From Paludibacteraceae bacterium (GTDB lineage: Bacteria > Bacteroidota > Bacteroidia > Bacteroidales > Paludibacteraceae), in contig JAFTZQ010000005.1 in the NCBI GenBank assembly GCA_017464475.1, positions 1-64,000 on the forward strand: 64,000 bases of DNA. Direction: 5' to 3'. The notes under the pieces are model-generated. The model was not told the origin of the DNA, did no database searches, and saw only the letters and a program-made list of their open reading frames with translations. How positions within the stretch are numbered: the stretch's first letter is position 1; each line of letters starts with the position of its first letter. Shown here piece by piece: positions 41,235 through 49,813 of the stretch. The position numbers and the translations under genes were made by a program.

Positions 41235-41555
41235 AATCGAAAATGCGGCGGTTCGGCGCTTTATGCGCCATTGCGTTCCAGCCGTGCGTCTGTTCGATGA
41301 GCGAGTTCTTATCTCGCTTTGCTCGAACGATTGCTTCCTCGCCCTGTCGCCCTGCTGACCCGCTCCGTCCGGCAATCAATTTGCCGTACTACCGCCTTAC
41401 AAAAATGCGCTTCGCTTACAAAAATACCAAAAATACCATGCGGCGCGAAGGGATTATAACGGCGAATTGCGCTAATTGGGCTAATGATTAATTCGCTTAA
41501 TTCGTTTAATTAGCCGTTTTATTAATCTGTCCAATCTGCTCAATCTGTGGATTAA
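41235..41555. repeat. Left arm of a roughly 320-bp inverted repeat, with element E copy 3
   Basis: Element E copy 3 (41235-41406, minus orientation) begins AATCGAAAATGCGGCGG and ends CCGCCTTACAAAAAT. Terminal stems GGCGC/GCGCC and CGGCAA/TTGCCG. The arm goes on to 41555 (GATTATAACGGCGAATTGC, CAATCTGTGGATTAA). By eye it matches the inverse of 43655-43972 at roughly 95 percent; most differences are in hairpin stems and are compensated. No gene is seen in 41211-42041; the rest of that gap is described separately. Confidence 0.92.
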
Positions 41556-41620
41556 ATATTTTTCTTATTTTTTATTATTTTCGTTTTTTAAAACTTTTCC
41601 CCCGTACGCGAAAAAACGCA

Positions 41621-41652
41621 CAAAAGTACTGCTTTTTTTTGATTCGTGCAAA
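41621..41652 (-). promoter_or_regulatory. Promoter pointing towards the CPBP gene, across the left arm
   Basis: The minus strand has TACTTTTG (41628-41621) and TTTG (41652-41649), 20 bases apart. It lies between the arms, so its transcript would cross the left inverted repeat. Confidence 0.75.
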
Positions 41653-41755
41653 TTTTTCTTTGTTTATTGCGTCCAAATCGAATTTGGACACGGCTCTGCC
41701 GTCCTCAGCGTTCATTTCAGGGCGATATTATCGCCCGCCTCTCTCCCCCGCCTCT

Positions 41756-41864
41756 CCTCCCCTTGAGGGGGAGGTCGGGTGGGGGTTTCCTTTCATTTTC
41801 CCCTCATTTTCGGTGCACGAGTGGGTGATTAGTGGGTGATTAGTGGGTGATTAGTGGGTTGTTA
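41756..41864. repeat. C/G-rich hairpin and 11-base tandem array
   Basis: A CCTCCCCTTGAGGGGGAGG unit (41756-41775) precedes GTCGGGTGGGGG. Four 11-base units GTGGGTGATTA run from 41821 to 41864. Upstream, GGGCGAT-ATT-ATCGCCC at 41720-41736 is a further hairpin. Confidence 0.85.
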
Positions 41865-41929
41865 GCACGACGAGAGCGGGAGAACAGCGGGATACCACAA
41901 AAGAAAAATGCAATAAAAATGCAGAAAAA

Positions 41930-41961
41930 TTTGCATATATCGGAAAAAAATAGTAATTTTA
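41930..41961 (+). promoter_or_regulatory. Promoter of the AraC-type regulator
   Basis: TTTG (41930-41933) and TAATTTTA (41954-41961) are separated by 20 bases. The last base of the -7 box is A instead of G. Confidence 0.6.
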
Positions 41962-42041
41962 CAGTTCGAATTTACAAGCTACTTTTACAAAGTGCTAACC
42001 ACAACGGACTGAAATCCTGTATTAAGTAAGGAATAATCGCA

Positions 42042-42116
42042 ATGGAAGAAATCCAAACAAAGAACGTAACTGATTATCAATCAGCGAATTGTAATGCGGG
42101 GGGGGGGGTAAAATGA
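42042..42116 (+). CDS. Upstream ORF containing an 11-G homopolymer, overlapping the regulator start
   Basis: ATG at 42042 opens 24 codons (MEEIQTKNVTDYQSANCNAG, then GGVK) and stops with TGA that overlaps the regulator ATG as ATGA. The tract of eleven G lies at 42098-42108. One added G would shift the frame so that the upstream ORF continues straight into the regulator, giving a longer N-terminus. One lost G leads to a different frame. The tract therefore can act as a reversible switch by slipped-strand change; the G number in the assembly is itself uncertain. Confidence 0.6.
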   Translation: MEEIQTKNVTDYQSANCNAGGGVK

Positions 42117-43324
42117 CTCTTCGCGGATACTATCACGAATATAAATCGGAGTTCATCTTCGGTATTTTGTTGCTGGCTGCGGTTGTAGCGAGTTACTATT
42201 TCTCGCAGTTTATTCCGACGCAGTTGTATCTCGATGTGATCAGTCCCTTCTTTTCCGCGGCGTTGTTGGTCACCTGCGGGCTGGGAGCGTGGTTGCTGAT
42301 GAAGCATAGCGAGGGATTGCGGGTGCGTAAGTTGACCGCATATGCCCTCATGGCGTGGACGGTGCTGCTGCTTATAGGTACGGGCTTCAAGATATTCACT
42401 TACGGCGAGCCGGAGGTCTATAGGGGCTTTCTCACACCCTCCAGCCTCGAGTTCGTGCTCGCGAATGTGTTGGGATGGCTGCTGATGGTCTATCTGGCGG
42501 AAGCGCTACGCCCGGGATGGCTCAATTTCAAGCGCGCCTGTGTCCAGTTATTGCCTGTGCTCGTGCTCGGAGTGGTCGATGCCTTCCTGCCGAACGTCGA
42601 TCTGAGATGGCTTCTGGCGGCGTACCCCTTGGTTCTGCTGGCGATGATAGGTTCGTATGTGCGTGATTACCGTAGATATATGGAGGATAACTACGGCTCC
42701 ATGGAGAATATCGATGTCCAGTGGATCGTGCGGTATATCATCATGCTGCTGATTGCCGGCGGATCGCTCTGTTTCCTCTTCTATGCCAAATATCCCACGC
42801 GGCTCTTCACCCAGCAATGGTTCCTTTTCTTCATGATCGCCTATAGCACGGACCGGATTATCTTCCGTCCCAACCCTTGGGGAGATGAGGAAAATGAAAC
42901 GAAGCCGGACGCCGTTCCCTCTATGGAGCCGTCTCCGGAGTCAGTCTCCGATAATGCGGCGCAGAAGGACGATGCTCCTGCTCCCGACAGTTCCTCTTAT
43001 GCCGAGGCTTTGGAGCAATGGATGCAGACGGAGAAACCGTATCTGAACAAGGACTTCCGTCTCACGGATCTCCAGCGGATTCTGCCGCTCAATAGAACCT
43101 ATCTCTCGCAACTGATCAATAGTGCTTTCGGCTGCACGTTCTACCAGTACGTGACGAATTACCGGATCGAAGAAGCAAAGCGTCTGATGCGCGAACAGCC
43201 GGAGCTGAAGATACAAGAGATTGCCGACCGTTGCGGCTTTTCTTCGCCAACGGTCTTCGGACGCACTTTCGCACGCGAAACAGGAATGACCCCTACCGAA
43301 TGGAACGCACAATTCCCGTCCTAA
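42113..43324 (+). CDS. Membrane-bound AraC-family regulator (6TM-AraC)
   Basis: 403 residues. The N-terminal half has six hydrophobic spans (FIFGILLLAAVVASYYF, ALLVTCGLGAWLLMK, LTAYALMAWTVLLLIGTGF, LEFVLANVLGWLLMVYLAEA, LLPVLVLGVVDAFL, IIMLLIAGGSLCFLFYA). The C-terminus is an AraC-type DNA-binding domain: LQRILPLNRTYLSQLINSAF (first helix-turn-helix) and IQEIADRCGFSSPTVFGRTF with FARETGMTPTEW (second). A linker of P, E, S and D lies between. It could transmit a membrane signal to promoters; the fimbrial genes that follow are the natural target. The preceding G tract and the flanking inverted repeats suggest on/off control. Confidence 0.92.
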   Translation: MTLRGYYHEYKSEFIFGILLLAAVVASYYFSQFIPTQLYLDVISPFFSAALLVTCGLGAWLLMKHSEGLRVRKLTAYALMAWTVLLLIGTGFKIFTYGEPEVYRGFLTPSSLEFVLANVLGWLLMVYLAEALRPGWLNFKRACVQLLPVLVLGVVDAFLPNVDLRWLLAAYPLVLLAMIGSYVRDYRRYMEDNYGSMENIDVQWIVRYIIMLLIAGGSLCFLFYAKYPTRLFTQQWFLFFMIAYSTDRIIFRPNPWGDEENETKPDAVPSMEPSPESVSDNAAQKDDAPAPDSSSYAEALEQWMQTEKPYLNKDFRLTDLQRILPLNRTYLSQLINSAFGCTFYQYVTNYRIEEAKRLMREQPELKIQEIADRCGFSSPTVFGRTFARETGMTPTEWNAQFPS

Positions 43325-43342
43325 GGGAACGGTAGGTTCGAT

Positions 43343-43368
43343 AATACGTAAAAAAATGCGTATTTTTC
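43343..43368 (+). terminator. Terminator of the AraC-type gene
   Basis: AATACG (43343-43348) pairs with CGTATT (43359-43364) around an A-rich loop, and TTTTTC follows, 19 bases after the stop. Confidence 0.6.
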
Positions 43369-43389
43369 TCAACTCTGCGTAAAAAAGAC

Positions 43390-43431
43390 TATTATACTAT
43401 TGTATAATACGCAAAATATTAGTAATTTTGC
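43390..43431 (+). promoter_or_regulatory. Fimbrial cluster promoter with palindromic operator
   Basis: TAATTTTGC (43423-43431) is the -7 box. The palindrome TATTATAC-TATT-GTATAATA (43390-43409) covers the -33 region in place of a TTTG box, so it is likely to be an activator or repressor site. The leader to the ATG at 44048 is about 600 bases and crosses E copies 4 and 5. Confidence 0.65.
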
Positions 43432-43498
43432 GCCACTTTTTATATGGAAAGTGCAATCTTTCCACGTGCTCTTTGATAGTAAATAAAAATAAGTTAAA

Positions 43499-43638
43499 AC
43501 GAAAATGCGGCAGGACGGCTACAGAAGTAGCCTAATGGTCATCGGCTTTTGCCCTCTCGTGAGCAAGCTCCCGGAGTTCAAAAACCAATACCCATTCCGC
43601 ACGACTTCAATAAGTCGTCCGTCTGCCTTACAAAAATA
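43499..43638 (-). repeat. Element E, copy 4
   Basis: In minus orientation, beginning CGAAAATGCGGCAGGACGG and ending CTGCCTTACAAAAATAAG. Terminal stems CGGCTAC/GTAGCC and ACGACTT/AAGTCGT. It is almost the same as copy 6 at 49814 and differs from the C-type copies. Together with copy 5 it fills most of the 43325-44047 gap. Confidence 0.85.
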
Positions 43639-43654
43639 AGAAAAATAAGAAAAA

Positions 43655-43972
43655 TTAATCCACAGATTGAGCAGATTGGACAGATTAATAAAAACGGCTA
43701 ATTAAACAAATTAAGCGAATTAATCATTAGCCCAATTAGCGCAATTCGCCGTTATAATCCCTTCGCGCCGCATGGATTTTTGGTATTTTTGTAAGCGAAG
43801 CGCATTTTTGTAAGGCGGTAGTACGGATATCAATCCGGACGCAGCGGGTCGGCAGGGCGTCAGGGCGAGGAAGCAATCGTTCGAGCAAAGCGAGATAAGA
43901 ACTCGCTCATCGAACAGACGCACGGCTGGAACGCAAAGGCTCATAAGAGCCGAACCGCCGCATTTTCGATTA
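43655..43972. repeat. Right arm of the inverted repeat, with element E copy 5
   Basis: Inverse of 41235-41555. Element E copy 5 runs from 43803 to 43972 on the plus strand (GTAAGGCGG ... CCGCATTTTCGATT). Its terminal stems are CGGAT/ATCCG and GGCTC/GAGCC, where the left arm has CGGCAA/TTGCCG and GGCGC/GCGCC; pairing is kept in both. Confidence 0.92.
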
Positions 43973-44047
43973 AAGAAAACAAACGACAGAGGGCTTTATC
44001 TTTATTTATTTACTTTAAAAATCAGCAACCGGGAAACAATAATACAA

Positions 44048-45547
44048 ATGATGATTAGTAAGGTGCAAAAATATTGGTTCGTAGTATTGGCACTCCTGTT
44101 CTGGGGTGGCTTTTCCGTGTATGCTCAGGAGCCGGCAACCGTCAGCGAGGTCGCATCGGCAACCGCTGTCGCGGACAGCGCGGAAGCGTCAGCTCCTGCT
44201 ACTAAGACGAAGACCGAGGTCGTAGCGCTGAAGAACAATCTGCTCTACGACGCGGCGGCTACGCCGAACCTCCAGCTGGAGATCAAGCTCGCTCCCAAAT
44301 GGAGTCTTGAGCTGGGCGTCGGTTTCAATCCCTTCCCGCTGGACGATAAGAAATTCCCCAAATGGCGTCATATCATGGCGAGCATCGCTCCCCGATATTG
44401 GTTCTGTAATGTGTTCAACCGCGGCTTCGTATCGGTTAATGTCGCGTACGCTCATTATAATGTCGCGGGCGACGCGTACCCGGTGAGCTGGATGTACAAA
44501 GAGGTGAAGGACGGCCGTTACCAGGGCGACGCGATCATGGCGGGCGCCAGCGGCGGATGGCATTTCCCGATCTCTCCGCATTTCAGTATCGAACTGGAGG
44601 GTGGTGTCGATGCCGGATACAGCTGGTATGACCAATTTGAATGCAAGCATTGCGGCGACAAGACGGCTTCCGGCGGACGTTGGTTGGTACTTCCGAAAGT
44701 GGGCGTGAACCTCGTGGTGCCTCTGGACGGCGACGAGGAATCGCTCGCGCGTCGTTGCGACTGCGAGAAACTGGCTACGGCGGCTGCTGCGGCTGCTGCG
44801 GCTACGGAAGAAGCCGCGGAAGAACTGGCGCAAGCAACAGACACAACGGCGCAGCCGGCGCCGGGCGACAAAGAGCGTGCGCCGGAGCATGAGGCACCGA
44901 CCGAACCGGTAGTACCGGTAGTGCCTGTGGAGACGGAGGAGGACAAAGCGATTGCCAAGACCGAACCGGAGCCGGAACAGGCTGAACCGACCGAACCGGA
45001 ACCCGAAGTGGAGGAAGAGGTATCGCACATGGTACTCAGCCTTGGTCCGAAGAACGGATACCTCTATTTCGATGTGGATGTATCTAAGATGGATCGTTCA
45101 TACTTAGACAACGAGGAGTTGATGAGCGGTATCATGGATGCCATCGGAGAGATACTGGAGGACAGCACGCTGCGGATCTCGCATATCGACGTAACCGGCT
45201 TCGCTTCCTTCGACGGACGTCTGGCATATAACACACGCCTGGCAGGAGCACGTGCGCAGACAATAAAGAAATATATGCAAGCTACCTATCCGCAGTTGGC
45301 GGACAGTCTGTTCACCGTCACGAACGGCGGCGAGAGCTGGACGGAGCTGCGCGAGAGACTGGAGCAAGTAGAGTTTGAGGGTCGCGACGAAGTGTTCGCT
45401 ATCATGGACGAAGAACCGGATCTGGAGGCGCGCGAGCGGATGATCAAAGCGCTCCACGGCGGTGCTACCTATCGCTACATGCGTGACGAACTGCGCCACA
45501 TCATGCGTAACTTAGGCTACATCAAAGTCTCCATCGAACGAAAATAA
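44048..45547 (+). CDS. DUF3575/OmpA-family outer-membrane protein
   Basis: 499 residues. A signal peptide ending SVYAQ is followed by a DUF3575 beta-barrel-like domain (LLYDAAATPNLQLEIKLAPK, GASGGWHFPISPHFSIELEG). A linker rich in A, E, T and P (residues about 240-320) leads to an OmpA-like C-terminal domain (YLYFDVDVSKMDRSYLDNEE, DVTGFASFDGRLAYNTRLAG). The latter would bind peptidoglycan. This architecture commonly sits at the head of fimbrial gene clusters in Bacteroidales. Promoter at 43423. Confidence 0.9.
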   Translation: MMISKVQKYWFVVLALLFWGGFSVYAQEPATVSEVASATAVADSAEASAPATKTKTEVVALKNNLLYDAAATPNLQLEIKLAPKWSLELGVGFNPFPLDDKKFPKWRHIMASIAPRYWFCNVFNRGFVSVNVAYAHYNVAGDAYPVSWMYKEVKDGRYQGDAIMAGASGGWHFPISPHFSIELEGGVDAGYSWYDQFECKHCGDKTASGGRWLVLPKVGVNLVVPLDGDEESLARRCDCEKLATAAAAAAAATEEAAEELAQATDTTAQPAPGDKERAPEHEAPTEPVVPVVPVETEEDKAIAKTEPEPEQAEPTEPEPEVEEEVSHMVLSLGPKNGYLYFDVDVSKMDRSYLDNEELMSGIMDAIGEILEDSTLRISHIDVTGFASFDGRLAYNTRLAGARAQTIKKYMQATYPQLADSLFTVTNGGESWTELRERLEQVEFEGRDEVFAIMDEEPDLEARERMIKALHGGATYRYMRDELRHIMRNLGYIKVSIERK

Positions 45548-45548
45548 C

Positions 45549-45682
45549 AATAATGTACAATTCACAATGTACAATGTACAAAGGGCTTACGGAGTGTGGT
45601 ACAATGTTTTAAATCCGTACGGACAATTCAGTTTGTACAAAAGCCACCAAGACGCTTTGTGAATTGTGAATTGTAAATTGAA
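45549..45682. repeat. TGTACAA and GTGAATT heptamer arrays after the OmpA-type gene
   Basis: TGTACAA, TTCACAA, TGTACAA and TGTACAA occur between 45553 and 45583, and GTGAATT, GTGAATT and GTAAATT at 45659-45680. This non-coding gap before the fimbrillin gene ends in an A/T-rich leader. Confidence 0.8.
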
Positions 45683-45770
45683 ATAATTACCACAAAAAAT
45701 ATATAAAATACGAAACAGAAATTAAACAAAAAACAAAACAATTAAATTAACTTAATTATTAACAAAAAAA

Positions 45771-47606
45771 ATGTTAAAAAGTATGAGAAAAATGACATTT
45801 ATCGCTTGCGCAGCGATGCTGGCAAGCGCAGTCGCTTTCACAGGATGTAAAGGCGACCAAAATGCCCCGCAGCAGCAGAATGCTCCGGCGGTGAAGACAG
45901 AGTTCTCCATCGCTCTGCCGAACCAACTGAGCAACGGTGCTCGCCGTATGCCGAGTGGAACAGTACAGAAGAAAGGTATGGAAGAATTCAATGGATTAAC
46001 CGGTATTGTTTTGATTCCATTCGCTAAGCAAGGGGCAATTGATGCAAGCTCAGACACTCGTCTGGGAGCACAGAATATTACCCTTGTCGATTTAAATAAA
46101 TCCGAGGTGCAATCAAAAACAAATCAAGCAAAGGTGTACGAAAACGTATCTATTCCTCTGACTACCTCCTCTTTCTTGTTCTATGCTCAATCGAAGGCTA
46201 CTTCGAATCCAGATGAGCCCGAAACTATGTTTAGAGCCGGTGCGCTCGTTGCTACGACAAGCGGAAATCCTACCGTTTGGGCAACAGATGAACCTACCAA
46301 TTTGAAATTCAATCTGAAGTCTATCGCCCCGAGTTATGGAAACTCGTTGTTGGCGGCAGGCAACGGAGGTAAACTGCTTCAGTATCTGACCAACATTGCA
46401 TGTGCATCGGATGGTGAAACTACACCTAAAAAATGGTATGAATATACTTCAGCTGATGATGCAGCTATCAAAGCAATGTTTGATACATACACTCTTATCC
46501 AAGCTGCACCGAATGGCGCAACAGGATTGAAATACCTGTCTTCGTTTGGTGTATCGCGTGTACTTACCGACCTCTACAAGTCGCTCAAACCGCTTACCTC
46601 TCCTATTGCTGTGGGAATTAAGGGTGCTATCAATGATGCTACGTATATTGATCAAACAGAGTTGGCTAACAATGATACAGTAGTTCTTATTGCCGCATTG
46701 CGGAACTATCCTAATGAGATCAACTTGCCGGATGGCGCTATCAGCATTAAATGGGATGGCTCACAACATAAATTCGTAGAGGGTGATTATCCTAATATGA
46801 CTCGTCCGCAGAACTTTACTTATCCGGCACAGTTGTGGTACTATGTGAACTCGCAAATCAAGACTTCGAATACTTCAAAGAAGACGATGTATGAAAATAC
46901 CTCTAATTCATGGCAAAACATTTTGGATGCTCACGAAGCTGCTATCTCTGTTAACACATTGACACGTGCCGTAGCAATTGAGAAACCAATTCAATATGCA
47001 GTAGGTCGTCTTGATGTAACTGTTAAGTTGGCAAACGCCAGCATGGCAGATAATAGCGAATCAGCAACAGGTATTGCTACAGCGGTTGATGTATCGGCAG
47101 GTTTCCCTGTTAGCGCTATTTTCGTAGGTGGTCAGCAGCAAGTAAATTATGATTTTACCTGCTCACAGACGAGTTCGGATCCTGAATACACCATTTATGA
47201 CCGTTCATTAGCCAAGAGTGGTTGGGTAGCTACTACATCAGCTCCGGTGCTGACAGGTGATAATCCTGAAATCAATCACACTTTGGTATTGGAGAACAGA
47301 GAGGCAGATGTGCGTATTGCAGTTGAGTTGACAAATACCGGTAAGGATTTCTACGGATATGACAATCAGTTGATACCTCACGGAGGTAAGTTCTATGTAT
47401 GTGCTCAGTTGGAACACTCGCAGGCAACCCAGACAGGTGGTCGTGTATTCAAACAAGACTACACTACCACAGCTAACTTGACGCTGCCGAACCTCCAAAA
47501 AGCTTATAGCACGCTGCCTGATCTTCGTACCCCGCAACTGGAACTCGGCTTCTCGGTTGATCTGACATGGCAGGATGGTCATGTATACAATATTGAATTC
47601 GAATAA
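45771..47606 (+). CDS. FimA/Mfa1-type major fimbrillin, lipoprotein precursor
   Basis: 611 residues. The signal ends VAFTGC, a lipobox; a segment rich in Q, N, A and P follows. NGLTGIVLIPFAKQGAIDAS and VYENVSIPLTTSSFLFYAQS fit the N-terminal fimbrillin domain, and the C-terminal DLTWQDGHVYNIEFE is the donor-strand-like end typical for these subunits. Processing by an RgpB-like protease at an Arg after the signal (RRMPSGTV) is possible, as for Porphyromonas fimbrillins. It would form the shaft of a surface fimbria. Codon use differs slightly from the neighbours (more A/T), as for exchanged surface genes. Confidence 0.85.
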   Translation: MLKSMRKMTFIACAAMLASAVAFTGCKGDQNAPQQQNAPAVKTEFSIALPNQLSNGARRMPSGTVQKKGMEEFNGLTGIVLIPFAKQGAIDASSDTRLGAQNITLVDLNKSEVQSKTNQAKVYENVSIPLTTSSFLFYAQSKATSNPDEPETMFRAGALVATTSGNPTVWATDEPTNLKFNLKSIAPSYGNSLLAAGNGGKLLQYLTNIACASDGETTPKKWYEYTSADDAAIKAMFDTYTLIQAAPNGATGLKYLSSFGVSRVLTDLYKSLKPLTSPIAVGIKGAINDATYIDQTELANNDTVVLIAALRNYPNEINLPDGAISIKWDGSQHKFVEGDYPNMTRPQNFTYPAQLWYYVNSQIKTSNTSKKTMYENTSNSWQNILDAHEAAISVNTLTRAVAIEKPIQYAVGRLDVTVKLANASMADNSESATGIATAVDVSAGFPVSAIFVGGQQQVNYDFTCSQTSSDPEYTIYDRSLAKSGWVATTSAPVLTGDNPEINHTLVLENREADVRIAVELTNTGKDFYGYDNQLIPHGGKFYVCAQLEHSQATQTGGRVFKQDYTTTANLTLPNLQKAYSTLPDLRTPQLELGFSVDLTWQDGHVYNIEFE

Positions 47607-47621
47607 TTCCATACGAATTAG

Positions 47622-48635
47622 TTGAAAGCAAAGCAATACATAGTATTGTTAGTACTCGCGATCGCGACGGCAGGTTGTAATCTGATAGATGACGACCTGT
47701 CCGTCTGCGGCGCGGACTATCTCATCAATTATCAGATGAATCTCGTTACAGAGGTGCAGACGACGATTGATGAGAAACTATCGTCGGACATAGAGAAACC
47801 TATGGCAGACGCGCTGAAGGCATGGTCTGAACCCTATTTTGAGGGTCATGCACACGATCTGGACATGAGTTTCTATTCCTTGGGTGGAACCGACGAACTA
47901 TTGGAGCACAAGAGCGACACGATCAATGCCAAGCAGAAGTCCTATACGCTCTATATCCCCCGCAAGGACTATAGGCATTTGGCTGTGGTGAATATAGCGG
48001 AGAATAACAACGTGACGCTGATGGGCGGTCAGTATGTTTCTTCGATGCGCGTAGCGCAACGCGAAGCAGACACGCTCCCTTCGCATAGTACAGCGATTTA
48101 TACCGCCCGATTAGATATGTATATGCCGGAGAGCGACAGCAATCTGACCTTTAATGTGCACCTCTATATGGCTTCCAGCGCGGTTGCTATCGTGCAGACG
48201 AACCAGTCTGCTACGTCGTTGCGCATGGAGCGCGTGCTGCTCAGCGGAACGGCGTCAAGCTTCAGTATCAACGATAGCACCTATGCCTTCAATCATAATA
48301 GCCTGATAGAGGCGGAGAAAGTGGTGGACGGATGCTACGCCATGCTGTCCCTTCCTTCTCGTGACGCCGTATCTGCGCCCGGCGGAGCGAAAGCAAAGAT
48401 CAAAGCGGCGGATAACTCGCTATGGCAGTTGCGCGTATATGTGCCTATGCCGGACGGCAAGGTGACTGAGACCGTGCTCTCTTTCCCCTATGCCCTGCAG
48501 GCAGGAAAGATGGAGATCGTGAAGATCGAGGTGCAGGACGACGGTTCAGTGGTCGTAATCGGCAATGCCGAAGTGGGTGCGACTGTGACGCTGGATTGGA
48601 AAGAAGGAAATGAACATGAGTTGATAACGGGATAG
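47622..48635 (+). CDS. Mfa2/FimB-type fimbrial anchor lipoprotein
   Basis: 337 residues, starting at TTG 47622 (the sequence reads KAKQYIVLLVLAIATAGCNL); a lipobox TAGC follows. CGADYLINYQMNL and YLDLDM-like LDMSFYSLGGTDELLEH are characteristic of the fimbrillin-associated anchor family (PF08842), which fixes and ends the fimbria at the outer membrane. KSYTLYIPRKDYRHLAVVNI corresponds to the first beta domain. It starts 15 bases after the fimbrillin stop and is in the same operon. Confidence 0.88.
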   Translation: MKAKQYIVLLVLAIATAGCNLIDDDLSVCGADYLINYQMNLVTEVQTTIDEKLSSDIEKPMADALKAWSEPYFEGHAHDLDMSFYSLGGTDELLEHKSDTINAKQKSYTLYIPRKDYRHLAVVNIAENNNVTLMGGQYVSSMRVAQREADTLPSHSTAIYTARLDMYMPESDSNLTFNVHLYMASSAVAIVQTNQSATSLRMERVLLSGTASSFSINDSTYAFNHNSLIEAEKVVDGCYAMLSLPSRDAVSAPGGAKAKIKAADNSLWQLRVYVPMPDGKVTETVLSFPYALQAGKMEIVKIEVQDDGSVVVIGNAEVGATVTLDWKEGNEHELITG

Positions 48636-48656
48636 GTGAAAGGTGAAAGTTGAAAG

Positions 48657-49736
48657 GTGAAAGTTGAAAGGTACATAGGGATTTTGGTAATGGCACTTGC
48701 GTTGGCGGGATGCAAGGTGAATGAGCCGGAGCAGAAGTTAGGTTTACCGCTGTCGATCTGTCTGCCGGCGAATGAGGTGCAGAGTGCGCGGTATGCGCCT
48801 GCGGCGCGCAGAGCGATCGGCGACCCGGGAGAGACGGAGCTGTTCCTGTTCCCCCTCCATCTGTATATCATTGTGATGAAGCAGGATAACACCACTAAGG
48901 TATGGTCGGTATGGCACGCGGAGGAGCGCACTTTGACGGATGCGGATTGGGAGCCCAAACACTATTCGGGACCGCTACCGACGATGGAGGACAGTATATA
49001 CCAATATACGGAGCAGATCAATCTGCCGCTCACAGCAGGAGGTTCTAAATTTTACGGGCGCGTATATGCGGTAGCTTCGGCGGAGCGGTTGAATTTTAAC
49101 AAGACATGGAGTTCCGGCATAACTTCATTAGACGATCTGCTGAGCTTGACGTTCAATACTTCGGGAGTACAGAGTAGCTTGCAGCATATCTACTCCTCGC
49201 CGTATAACTTGACGCTGAATGGGGACTATTATGGTTCGTTCAATAGTAATCTTCAGCGAGTGCCGTATGTAAACCTCCTCCTATACCATATCGCGGCGAA
49301 GGTGGATATCAAATGGAATGTAGAGGAAGAGAAGCGGATCAATAAAGCGGATCGGGAGAATGCGGTAAGACTGACCTATATGGAGGCGAGAAACTTGTTT
49401 AACGGCAATGCCTATTGCTTCAAACCTATGCGCAATGTATCCGGCTCAGCATTGACTTCCGGCGCAACGGTCAAGATAGCGGAGAACGATGAGGGACTTT
49501 GGTGGGAAGGACGTTCTTATTTCTATACCATCCCTTATACCATAACAGCCGGGGGAAAGCAATATTACCCGCTGCAAATGACGCTGAAGACGAATGGCAG
49601 CACTGAAACAGGCTATCAGCCTACGCTGAACCTACAGGTAGATACCACGGCGAAGTTTGTGCCGTGGCTGCGGGCGAATTTCAATCTGACCGCCCCATTG
49701 GAGAACAAAACAGAAACCAAAACAGTAGATAATTAA
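48657..49736 (+). CDS. Fimbrial tip/minor-subunit-like lipoprotein
   Basis: 359 residues starting at GTG 48657 (KVERYIGILVMALALAGCKV, lipobox LAGC). The start codon and first codons lie inside a heptamer array GTGAAAG/TTGAAAG (48634-48668). LELFLFPLHLYIIVMKQDN-like and YKLDLYVYAVASAERLNFN-like segments (as FLFPLHLYIIVMKQDN and YGRVYAVASAERLNF) resemble Mfa-type minor subunits. It probably sits in the fimbria or at its tip. The tail (ENKTETKTVDN) is polar. It is the last small gene before the giant protein. Confidence 0.75.
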   Translation: MKVERYIGILVMALALAGCKVNEPEQKLGLPLSICLPANEVQSARYAPAARRAIGDPGETELFLFPLHLYIIVMKQDNTTKVWSVWHAEERTLTDADWEPKHYSGPLPTMEDSIYQYTEQINLPLTAGGSKFYGRVYAVASAERLNFNKTWSSGITSLDDLLSLTFNTSGVQSSLQHIYSSPYNLTLNGDYYGSFNSNLQRVPYVNLLLYHIAAKVDIKWNVEEEKRINKADRENAVRLTYMEARNLFNGNAYCFKPMRNVSGSALTSGATVKIAENDEGLWWEGRSYFYTIPYTITAGGKQYYPLQMTLKTNGSTETGYQPTLNLQVDTTAKFVPWLRANFNLTAPLENKTETKTVDN

Positions 49737-49813
49737 ATCTATTTAAGCATTTAACCACGAAACAACCACGACAAAACCACGAAAATTGTAAATAAAAATA
49801 GATAAAAGTTAAA

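Noticed and set aside
41235-43972. Composite transposon with inverted repeats as insertion sequences
   Set aside because: The arms are only about 320 bases with no transposase frame, and no target duplication is apparent. They are better read as inverted element copies.
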